The notes under the pieces were generated by a model that saw only the letters and a program-made list of their open reading frames with translations, was not told the origin of the DNA and did not search any database. 64,000 nucleotides of DNA from Sepiola atlantica (Eukaryota > Mollusca > Cephalopoda > Sepiida > Sepiolidae). The translations under genes and the position numbers were made by a program. Positions 11,887 through 23,344 of the stretch are shown piece after piece; position 1 is the first letter of the stretch; each line of letters begins with the position of its first letter. Location of the stretch: positions 152,508,882 through 152,572,881 of the forward strand of contig OY744517.1 of assembly GCA_963556195.1 (NCBI GenBank). The letters run 5' to 3'.

Positions 11887-12606
11887 TTAATCCTTTTTTA
11901 GTGTAATGGCCCTTTCACAGTCCTCTGCTAGTTTCTGGAGGGTTAAATCGTGCTCAGATTCCAGCTTAGACAACACTCGTCTGCGTATTTCTGCATTTTT
12001 CGTGGAAACCAACCCTTGTGCGAAGATTAGACATTTAAAATCTTCTACCGTTAGTTCCGCAAGCTTAACATTATCGCAGTTTTTATTGACAACTGATGCG
12101 TATGTCAAATAATCTTGGTTGTCCATTTTTCTTAGATTCATGCACAGCCATCTTTTATGAAAAAGAGATACATTTGGATTAAATAATTCTTTTAGTAATT
12201 TCACAGCTTCCATGAACTCTAATTCCGCAGTTTTTTTAGGTAATATGTAATCTATGAATTTGCTGTGTTCTGATGTACCCAATTTCCTGAGTAAAAGGCT
12301 CACTTTCTGGCTATTTGGCCAATTTTTGCAGTCCAGTTGAAAGACATCGTCGTATCTTGTATAGTATGCTTCAAAAGTCTTTCCTTCCTCCGGCACATAA
12401 TTAAATGTGTCCATACTATTAAAGATAGTTGTATGGGAGAAATTAACACTGTCGACATTTTCTCGATTACTCTTTAGTAGTTTCAGTGTTTTAGCAAAAC
12501 TTTCATTTTGTCTTTCCTCGCGGTCAGCTTGTGCCTGATTTTGTCTTTCCTCGCGGTCAGCTTGTGCCTGTAAAAATTGCATGAACATTTTTGATAATTC
12601 TTCCAT
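11887..12606 (-). CDS. gag: Gag capsid region of the Mag-like retrotransposon
   Basis: 239 codons from an ATG at 12606 to a TAA at 11887. The N-terminus carries an 11-residue tandem duplication (QAQADREERQN followed by QAQADREERQN without spacing change) in a polar, probably coiled-coil stretch. The capsid-like region includes NYVPEEGKTFEAYYTRYDDV, LLRKLGTSEHSKF and LTVEDFKCLIFAQGL, then EIRRRVLSKLE, typical of Mag-lineage Gag. The stop is in frame with the downstream knuckle/protease ORF, so ancestral gag probably read through; this is either a nonsense mutation or a programmed stop. The frame is open, but the element as a whole is defective. Confidence 0.88.
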   Translation of the reverse strand: MEELSKMFMQFLQAQADREERQNQAQADREERQNESFAKTLKLLKSNRENVDSVNFSHTTIFNSMDTFNYVPEEGKTFEAYYTRYDDVFQLDCKNWPNSQKVSLLLRKLGTSEHSKFIDYILPKKTAELEFMEAVKLLKELFNPNVSLFHKRWLCMNLRKMDNQDYLTYASVVNKNCDNVKLAELTVEDFKCLIFAQGLVSTKNAEIRRRVLSKLESEHDLTLQKLAEDCERAITLKKD

Positions 12607-13185
12607 TTTACTTTTCTTTTTTTTTTTTTTTTTTTTTTCGTGACGTTTTACTGTATTATCCGTTATCCAGTGACAACTTTTAAAAAAATCCTTTCCTAGA
12701 GCTTTAATTTCTAGCTATGGTATTTCCTTTTAGTACCGCCACCAAACAAATTATTAATTAAAAGATTCCTTTAGTTGTTGTTTTGCTAACGGGGAGCAGT
12801 AATTAGAATCCACTGGTGAACTTTTTTTTTCTTCGTAGGTTACTTCCTTGCTTTTCGTAATACGAGTCTGACCTGTCGTTTTGCGACAGAACAAAATCCG
12901 CTTTTCGTTTGCAAGTTGGTCCTTTAGTAATACAAAACAGATTTGTCGTTTAGCGACAAAACAGAAAATTCACTTTTACATTCGTTTGTAAGTCGGATTC
13001 CCAGAAAACGGCGTAAATTGTCGCTTTTGCCACGTTCGATTTTTTTTTTTTTTTTTTCACTTAAGTTGAAAACTTTTCTTTAGCGTAAAATTCGTTTGCT
13101 CGTCAACACTTTGCATTGTACTTTTTTTTTTTAAATAGTTCTTCGTCAAACTGTTATATTTGACGCTTCATATCTCGTCGCCAAC
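12607..13185 (-). other. 5' leader of the LTR element (untranslated)
   Basis: Between the 5' LTR and the gag ATG lie about 580 bp without coding signal. It contains several long homopolymers (T on plus, A in element sense, at about 12618-12640, 13030-13048 and 13122-13132). A loosely repeated word, cgacaaaacg or its variants, recurs near 12885-12965. Packaging signals would be expected here, but none can be recognised by eye. Confidence 0.6.
13168..13183 (-). other. Candidate tRNA primer-binding site
   Basis: In element sense, two bases after the 5' LTR comes TGGCGACGAGATATGA. The leading TGG complements the CCA end of a tRNA. The tRNA species is not determined by eye. Confidence 0.6.
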
Positions 13186-13458
13186 TGTTGTGGTTGCAAG
13201 GTTGAACCACAATTAGTGAGGAATACAATGAAGACGCAAACAATACGGAGAATGCAATAATAAGTGTATTAAAAAAAAGGTATATTTACAGTATGTACAA
13301 ATGAAGGTGTCGAGTCAGAGAGTCTTGGTGGGTGGACATGTACGCTCTTCGGCGTCACTTCCGGTGGCATTTAGATTACACACTTAAGGTCAACCTAGGC
13401 TTGCCATTTATAGTGTAACGTTATTCGTACATGCAAATGAGTGGTTGCCACCACAACA
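13186..13458 (-). repeat. 5' LTR of the Mag-like element
   Basis: 273 bp, TGTTGTGG...CCACAACA, near-identical partner of 10056-10328. It carries the promoter in element sense. Confidence 0.95.
13406..13438 (-). promoter_or_regulatory. Octamer plus TATA-like promoter elements in the 5' LTR
   Basis: In element sense ATTTGCAT (plus 13431-13438) is followed about 18 bp later by TATAAAT (plus 13406-13412). Both words are near-conserved in the other LTR (octamer identical, TATA one base different). The octamer is the classic POU-domain binding word. The promoter role is inferred from position. Confidence 0.5.
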
Positions 13459-16400
13459 GTAAGATAAAATTTTATAAATAAATATAAAATTATATAAGAA
13501 GATTCATAATAAAATAAGAACAAATAAGAAACTGCGGAAAATACGAGGAAGGTAAGATAAAATTTTATAAATAAATATAAAATTATATACCAAGATTCAT
13601 AATAAAATAAGTACAAATATGGAAACTGCGAAAGATACGAGGATGATGAGATTAAATTTTATAAATAAATATAAAATTATATAAAAAGATACATAATAAG
13701 ATAAGAAAAAATAGGAAACTGCGAAAGATACGAGTATGGTAAGATGAAATTTTATAAATAAATATAAAATTATATAAAAAGATTCATAACGAAATAAGAA
13801 CAAATTCGAAACTGTGAAAGATACGAGGATGGTAAGATAAAATTTCATAAATAAATATAAAATTATATAAAAAGATTCATAATAAAATAAGAACAAATAG
13901 AAAACTGCGAAAGATACGAGGATGGTAAAATAAAATTTTATAAATAAATATAAAATTATATAAGAAGATTCCTAATAAAATAAGAACAAATAGGTAACTG
14001 CGAAAGATACGAGGATGGTAAGATAAAATTTTATAAATGAATATAAAATTATATAAAACGATTCATAATAAAATAAGAACAAATAGGAAACTGCGAAAGA
14101 TACGAGGATGGTAAGATAAAATTTCATAAATAAATATAAAATTATATAAGAAGATTCATAATAAAATAAGAACAAATAGGAAATTGCGAAAGATACGAGG
14201 ATGGTAAGGTAATATTTTATAAATAAATATAAAATTATATAAAAAGATTCATAATAAAATAAGAACAAATAGGAAACTGCGAAAGACACGAGGATGGTAA
14301 GATAAAATTTTATAAATAAATATAAAATTATATAAAAAAATTCATAAAAATATAAGAACAAATAGGAAACTGCGAACGATACGAGGATGGTAAGATAAAA
14401 TTTTATAAATAAATATAAAATTATATAAAAAGATTCATAATAAAATAAGAACAAATTTGAAACTGCGAAAAGTTCGAGGATGGTAAGATAAAATTTTATA
14501 AATAAATATAAAATTATATAAAAAGATTCATAATAAAATAAGAACAAATTCGAAACTGCGACAGATACGATGATGAGAAGATGAAATTTTATAAATAAAT
14601 ATAAAATTATATAAAAAGATTCATAATAAAATAAGAACAAATTCGAAACTGCGACAGATACGAGGATGAGAAGATAAAATTTTATAAATAAATATAAAAT
14701 TATATAAGAAGATTCATAATAAAATAAGAACAAATAGGTAACTGCGAAAGATACGAGGATGGTAAGATAAAATTTTATAAATAAATATAAAATTATATAA
14801 AACGATTCATAATAAAATAAGAACAAATAGGAAACTGCGAAAGATACGAGGATGGTAAGATAAAATGTTATTAATAAATATAAAATTATATAAAAAGATT
14901 CATAATAAAATAAAAACCAATTTGAAACTGCGAAAGATACGAGGATGGTAAGATAAAATTTTTTGAATAAATATAAAATTATATAAAAAGATTCATAATA
15001 AAATAAGAACAAATAGGAAACTTCGAAAGATACGAGGATGGTAAGATAAAATTTTATCAATAAATATAAAATTATATAAAAAGATTCATAATAAAATAAG
15101 AACAAATTGGAAACTGCGAAAGATACGAGGATGGTAAGATAAAATTTTATAAATAAATATAAAATTATATAAAAAGATTCATAATAAAATAAGAACAAAT
15201 AGGAAACTGCGAAAGACACGAGGAGTGTAAGATAAAATTTTATAAATAAATATAAAATTATATAAAAAGATTCATAATAAAATAAGAACAAATAGGAAAC
15301 TGCGAAAGACACGAGGATGGTAAGATAAAATTTTATAAATAAATATCAAATTATATAAAGGCATTCATAATGAAATAAGAACAAATAGGAAACTTCGAAA
15401 GATACGAGGATGGTAAGATAAAATTTTATAAATAAATATAAAATTATATAAAAAGATTCATAATAAAATAAGAACAAATAGGAAACTTCGAAAGATACGA
15501 GGATGGTGAGATAAAATTTTATAAATAAATATAAAATTATATAAAGGCATTCATAATAAAATAAGAACAAATAGGAAACTGCGAAAGATACGACGATGGT
15601 AAAGTGAAATTTTATAAATAAATATAAAATTATATAAACGCATTCATAATAAAATAAGAACAAATAGGAAACTGCGAAAGATACGAGGATGGTAAGATAA
15701 AATTTTATAAATAAATATAAAATTATATAAAAAGATTCATAATAAAATAAGAACAAATAGGAAACTGTTAAAGACACGAGGATGGTAAGATAAAATTTTA
15801 TAAATAAATACAAAATTATATAAAAAGATTCATAATAAAATAAGAACAAATAGGAAACTGCGAAAGACACGAGGAGTGTAAGATAAAAATTTATAAATAA
15901 ATATAAAATTATATAAAAAGATTCATAATAAAATAAGAACAAATAGGAAACTGCGAAAGACACGAGGAGTGTAAGATAAAATTTTATAAATAAATATAAA
16001 ATTATATAAAAAGATTCATAATAAAATAAGAACAAATAGAAAACTGCGAAAGATACGAAGATGGTAAGATAAAATTTTATAAATAAATATAAAATTATAT
16101 AAAAAGATTCATAATGAAACCAGAACAAATAGGAAACTGCGAAAAACACGAGGAGTGTAAGATAAAATTTTATAAATAAATATAAAATTATATAAGAAGA
16201 TTCATAATAAAATAAGAACAAATAAGAAACTGCGGAAAATACGCGGATGGTAAGATAAAATTTTATAAATAAATATAAAATTATATAAAAAGATTCATAA
16301 TAAAATAAGAACAAATAGGAAACTGCGAAAAACACGAGGAGTGTAAGATAAAATTTTATAAATAAATATAAAAATATATAAGAAGATTCATAATAAAATA

Positions 16401-19389
16401 AGAACAAATAGGAAACTGCGGAAAATACGCGGATGGTAAGATAAAATTTTATAAATAAATATAAAATTATATTAAAAGATACATAATAAGATAAGAAAAA
16501 ATAGGAAACTGCGAAAGATACGAGGATAGTAAGATAAAATTTTATAAATAAATATAAAATTATATAAAAAGATTCATAATAAAATAAGAACAAATAGGAA
16601 ACTGCGAAAGATACGAAGATGGTAAGATAAAATTTAATAAATAAATATAAAATTATATAACAAGATTCATAATAAAATAAGAACAAATAGAAAACTGCGA
16701 AAGATACGAGGATGGTAAGGTAAAATTTTATAAATAAATATAAAATTATATAAAAAGATTAATAATAAAATAAGAACAAATATGAAACTGCGAAAGACAC
16801 GAGGATGGTAACATGAAATTTTATAAATAAATATAAAATTATATAAAAAATTCATAAAAATATAAGAACAAATAGGAAACTGCGAAAGATACGAGGATGG
16901 TAAGATAAAATTTTATAAATAAATATAAAATTATATAAAAAGGTTCATAATAAAATATGAACAAATAGGAAACTGCGAAAGATACGAGGATGGTAAGATA
17001 AAATTTTATAAATAAATATAAAATTATATAAAAAGATTCATAATAAAATAAGAACCAATTTGAAACTGCAAAAAGTTCGAGGATGGTAAGATAAAATTTT
17101 ATAAAAAAATAAGAACAAATAGGAAACTGCGAAAGATACGAGGATGGTAAGATAAAATTTTATAAATAAATATAAAATTATATAAAAAGATTCATAATAA
17201 AATCAGAACAAATAGGAAACTGCGAAAGATACGAGGATGGTAAGATAAAATTTTATAAATAAATATAAAATTATATAAAAAGATTCATAATAAAATCAGA
17301 ACAAATAGGAAACTGTTAAAGACACGAGGATGGTAAGATAAAATTTTATAAATAAATATAAAATTATATAAAAAGATTCATAATAAAATAAGAACAAATA
17401 GGAAACTGCGAAAGACACGAGGAGTGTAAGATAAAAATTTATAAATAAATATAAAATTATATAAAAAGATTCATAATAAAATAAGAACAAATAGGAAACT
17501 GCGAAAGACACGAGGAGTGTAAGATAAAATTTTATAAATAAATATAAAATTATATAAAAAGATTCATAATAAAATAAGAACAAATAGAAAACTGCGAACG
17601 ATACGAAGATGGTAAGATAAAATTTTATAAATAAATATAAAATTATATAAAAAGATTCATAATAAAATAAGAACAAATACAGAACTGCGAAAAACACGAG
17701 GAGTGTAAGATAAAATTTTATAAATAAATATAAAATTATATAAGAAGATTCATAATAAAATAAGAACAAATAAGAAACTGCGGAAAATACGAGGATTGTA
17801 AGATAAAATTTTATAAATAAATATAAAATTATATACAAAGATTCATAATAAAATAAGTACAAATATGGAAACTGCGAAAGATACGAGGATGATGAGATAA
17901 AATTTTATAAATAAATATAAAATTATATTAAAAGATACATAATAAGATAAGAAAAAAATAGGAAACTGCGAAAGATACGAGGATGGTAAGATAAAATTTT
18001 ATAAATAAATATAAAATTATATAAAAAGATTCATAATAAAATAAGAACAAATAGGAAACTGCGAAAGATACGAGGATGGTAAGATAAAATTTAATAAATC
18101 AATATAAAATTATATAACAAGATTCATAATAAAATAAGAACAAATAGGAAACTGCGAAAGATACGAGGATGGTAAGGTAAAATTTTATAAATAAATATAA
18201 AATTATATAAAAAGATTCATAATAAAATAAGAACAAATAGGTAACTGCGAAAGACACGAGGATGGTAACATGAAATTTTATGAATAAATATAAAATTATA
18301 TAAAAAAATTCATAAAAATATAAGAACAAATAGGAAACTGCGAAAGATACGAGGATGGTAAGATAAAATTTTATAAATAAATATAAAATTATATAAAAAG
18401 ATTCATAATAAAATATGAACAAATAGGAAACTGCGAAAGATACGAGGATGGTAAGATAAAATTTTATAAATAAATATAAAATTATATAAAAAGATTCATA
18501 ATAAAATAAGAACCAATTTGAAACTGCGAAAAGTTCGAGGATGGTAAGATAAAATTTTATAAATAAATATAAAATTATATAAAAAGATTCATAATAAAAT
18601 AAGAACAAATTCGAAACTGCGACAGATACGAGGATGAGAAGATAACATTTTATAAATAAATATAAAATTATATAAAAATGTTCATAATAAAATAAGAACA
18701 AATTCGAAACTGCGACAGATACGAGGATGAGAAGATAAAATTTTATAAATAAATATAAAATTATATAAAAAGATTCATAATAAAATAAGAACAAATAGGA
18801 AACTGCGAAAGATACGAGGATGGTAAAATAAAATTTTATAAATAAATATAAAATTATATAAGAAGATTCATAATAAAATAAGAACAAATAGGTAACTGCG
18901 AAAGATACGAGGATGGTAAGATAAAATTTTATAAATAAATATAAAATTATATACAAAGATTCATAAAAATATAAGAACAAATAGGAAACTGCGAAAGATA
19001 CGAGGATGGTAAGATAAAATTTTATAAATAAATATAAAATTTTATAAAAAGATTCATAATAAAATCAAAACAAATAGGAAACTGCGAAAGATACGAGGAT
19101 GGTAAGATAAAATTTTATAAATAAATATAAAATTATATAAAAAGATTCATAATAAAATAAGAACAAATTTGAAACTGCGAAAAGTTCGAGGATGGTAAGA
19201 TAAAATTTTATAAATAATATAAAATTATATAAAAAGATTCATAATAAAATAAGAACAAATTCGAAACTGCGACAGATACGAGGATGAGAAGATGAAATTT
19301 TATAAATAAATATAAAATTATATAAAGGCATTCATAATAAAATAAGAACAAATAGGAAACTGCGAAAGATACGAGGATGGTAAGATAAA

Positions 19390-20880
19390 ATTTTATAAAT
19401 AAATATAAAATTATATAAAAAGATTCATAATAAAATCAGAACAAATAGGAAACTGTTAAAGACACGAAGATGGTAAGATAAAATTTTATAAATAAATATA
19501 AAATTATATAAAAAGATTCATAATAAAATAAGAACAAATAGGAAACTGCGAAAGACACGAAGATTGGTAAGATAAAATTTTATAAATAAATATAAAATTA
19601 TATAAAAAGATTCATAATAAAATAAGAACAAATAGGAAACTGCGAAAAACACGAGGAGTGTAAGATAAAATTTTATAAATAAATATAAAATTATATAAAA
19701 AGATTCATAATAAAATAAGAACTAATAGGAAACTGCGAAAGACACGAGGAATGTAAGATAAAATTTTATAAATAAATATAAAATTATATAAAAAGATTCA
19801 TAATAAAATAGGAACAAATAGAAAACTGCGAAAGATACGAGGATAGTAAGATGAAATTTTATAAATAAATATAAATTTATATAAAAAGATTCATAATAAA
19901 AGAAGAACAAATAGGAAACTGCGAAAGACACGAGGAGTGTAAGATAAAATTTTATAAATAAATATAAAATTATATAAAAAGATTCATAATAAAATAAGAA
20001 CAAATAGGAAACTGCGAAAAACACGAGGAGTGTAAGATAAAATTTTATAAATAAATATAAAATTATATAAAAAGATTCATAATAAAATAAGAACAAATAG
20101 GAAACTGCGAAAAACACGAGGAGTGTAAGATAAAATTTTATAAATAAATATAAAATTATATAAAAAGATTCATAATAAAATCAGAACAAATAGGAAACTG
20201 TTAAAGACACGAAGATGGTAAGATAAAATTTTATAAATAAATATAAAATTATATAAAAAGATTCATAATAAAATAAGAACAAATAGGAAACTGCGAAAGA
20301 CACGAAGATTGGTAAGATAAAATTTTATAAATAAATATAAAATTATATAAAAAGATTCATAATAAAATAAGAACAAATAGGAAACTGCGAAAAACACGAG
20401 GAGTGTAAGATAAAATTTTATAAATAAATATAAAATTATATAAAAAGATTCATAATAAAATAAGAACTAATAGGAAACTGCGAAAGACACGAGGAATGTA
20501 AGATAAAATTTTATAAATAAATATAAAATTATATAAAAAGATTCATAATAAAATAGGAACAAATAGAAAACTGCGAAAGATACGAGGATAGTAAGATGAA
20601 ATTTTATAAATAAATATAAATTTATATAAAAAGATTCATAATAAAAGAAGAACAAATAGGAAACTGCGAAAGACACGAGGAGTGTAAGATAAAATTTTAT
20701 AAATAAATATAAAATTATATAAAAAGATTCATAATAAAATAAGAACAAATAGGAAACTGCGAAAGACACGAGGAGTGTAAGATAAAATTTTATAAATAAA
20801 TATAAAATTATATAAAAAGATTCATAATAAAATAAGAACAAACCGAAAACTGCGAAAGATACGAGGAGTGTAAGATAAAA
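19390..20880. repeat. Tandem duplication of an 8-monomer block (745 bp)
   Basis: Two consecutive blocks share a private one-base insertion (agattggtaag at 19561 and again at 20306) and the same order of variants, including aactgttaaagacacgaag at 19451 and 20196, a one-off ggaacaaatag, and agaagaacaaat. The spacing is 745 bp, which is eight monomers plus the inserted base. Confidence 0.9.
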
Positions 20881-23344
20881 TTTTATAAATAAATATAAAA
20901 TTATATAAAAAGATTCATAATAAAATAAGAACAAATAGGAAACTGCGAAAGATACGAGGATGGTAAGGTAAAATTTTATAAATAAATATAAAATTATATA
21001 AAAAGATTCATAATAAAATAAGAACAAATAGGAAACTGCGAAAGACACGAGGATGGTAACATGAAATTTTATAAATAAATATAAAATTATATAAAAAAAT
21101 TCATAAAAATATAAGAACAAATAGGAAACTGCGAAAGATACGAGGATGGTAAGATAAAATTTTATAAATAAATATAAAATTATATAAAAAGATTCATAAT
21201 AAAATAAGAACCAATTTGAAACTGCGAAAAGTTCGAGGATGGTAAGATAAAATTTTATAAATAAATATAAAATTATATAAAAAGATTCATAATAAAATAA
21301 GAACAAATTCGAAACTGCGACAGATACGAGGATTAGAAGATCAAATTTTATAAACAAATATAAACTTATATAAAAAGATTCATAATACAATAAAAACCAA
21401 TTTGAAACTGCGAAAGATACGAGGATGGTAAGATAAAATTTTATGAATAAATATAAAATTATATAAAAAGATTCATAATAAAATAAGAACAAATTCGAAA
21501 CTGCGAAAGACACGAGGATGGTAAGATAAAATTTTATAAGTAAATATAAAATTATATAAAGGCATTCATAATAAAATAAGAACAAATAGGTAACTTCGAA
21601 AGATACGAGGATGGTGAGATAAGATTTTATAAATAAATATAAAATTATATAAAAAGATTCATAATAAAATAAGAACAAATAGGAAACTTCGAAAGATACG
21701 AGGATGGTGAGATAAAATTTTATAAATAAATATAAAATTATATAAAGGCATTCATAATAAAATAAGAACAAATAGGAAACTGCGAAAGATACGACGATGG
21801 TAAGATGAAATTTTATAAATTAATATAAAATTATATGAAGGCATTCATAATAAAATAAGAACAAATAGGAAACTGCGAAAGATACGAGGATGGTAAGATA
21901 AAATTTTATAAATAAATATAAAATTATATAAAAAGATTCATAATAAAATCAGAACAAATAGGAAACTGTTAAAGACACGAGGATGGTAAGATAAAATTTT
22001 ATAAATAAATATAAAATTATATAAAAAGATTCATAATAAAATAAGAACAAATAGGAAACTGCGAAAGACACTAGGAGTGTAAGATAAAATTTTATGAATA
22101 AATATACAATTATATAAAAAGATTCATAATAAAATAAGAACAAATAGGAAACTGCGAAAGACACGAGGATGAGAAGATGAAATTTTATAAATAAATATAA
22201 AATTATATAAAAATGTTCATAATAAAATAAGAAAAAATTCGAAACTGCGACAGATACGAGGATGAGAAGATAAAATTTTATAAATAAATATAAAATTATA
22301 TAAAAAGATTCATAATAAAATAAGAACAAATAGGAAACTGCGAAAGATACGAGGATCATAAAATAAAATTTTATAAATAAATATAAAATTATATAAGAAG
22401 ATTCATAATAAAATAAGAACAAATAGGAAACTGCGAAAGACACGAGGAGTGTAAGATAAAATTTTATAAGTAAATATAAAATTATATAAAAAGATTCATA
22501 ATAAAATAAGAACAAATAGAAAACTGCGACAGATACGAGGATGGTAAGATAAAATTTTATAAATAAATATAAAATTATATAAAAAGATTCATAATAAAAT
22601 AAGAACAAATTCGAAACTGCGACAGATACGAAAATGAGAAGATGAAATTTTATAAATAAATATAAAATTATATAAAAATGTTCATAATAAAATAAGAACA
22701 AATTCGAAACTGCGACAGATACGAGGATGAGAAGATAAAATTTTATAAATAAATATAAAATTATATAAAAAGATTCATAATAAAATAAGAACAAATAGGA
22801 AACTGCGAAAGATACGAGGATCATAAAATAAAATTTTATAAATAAATATAAAATTATATAAGAAGATTCATAATAAAATAAGAACAAATAGGTAACTGCG
22901 AAAGATACGACGATGGTAAGATGAAATTTTATGAATAAATATAAAATTATATAAAGGCATTCATAATAAAATAAGAACTAATAGGAAACTGTGAAAGATA
23001 CGAGGATGGTAAGATAAAATTTTATAAATAAATATAAAATAATATAAAAAGATTCATAATAAAATAAGAACAAATAGGAAACTGTTAAAGACACGAGGAT
23101 GGTAAGATAAAATTTTATAAATAAATATAAAATTATATAAAAAGATTCATAATAAAATAAGAACAAATAGGAAACTGCGAAAGACACGACGAGTGTAAGA
23201 TAAAAATTTATAAATAAATATAAAATTATATAAAAAGATTCATAATAAAATAAGAACAAATAAGAAACTGCGGAAAATACGAGGATGGTAAGATAAAATT
23301 TTATAAATAAATATAAAATTATATACAAAGATTCATAATAAAAT

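Larger units (their letters stand above)
10056..13458 (-). mobile_element. Internally deleted Mag-like Ty3/Gypsy LTR retrotransposon
   Basis: A 3403-bp element reading right to left: 5' LTR 13186-13458, tRNA primer-binding-site candidate, gag, CCHC plus protease, the start of RT, the end of integrase, polypurine tract, and 3' LTR 10056-10328. The LTRs begin TGTTGTGG and end CCACAACA. A 5-bp duplication flanks the element. The coding order and Gag/protease style match the Mag (K02A2.6-like) lineage. RT after its second motif, RNase H and the integrase catalytic core are missing at one junction near 10880, so the copy cannot be autonomous. By eye the LTRs differ at about nine of 273 positions, so the insertion is moderately old. 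Confidence 0.93.
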
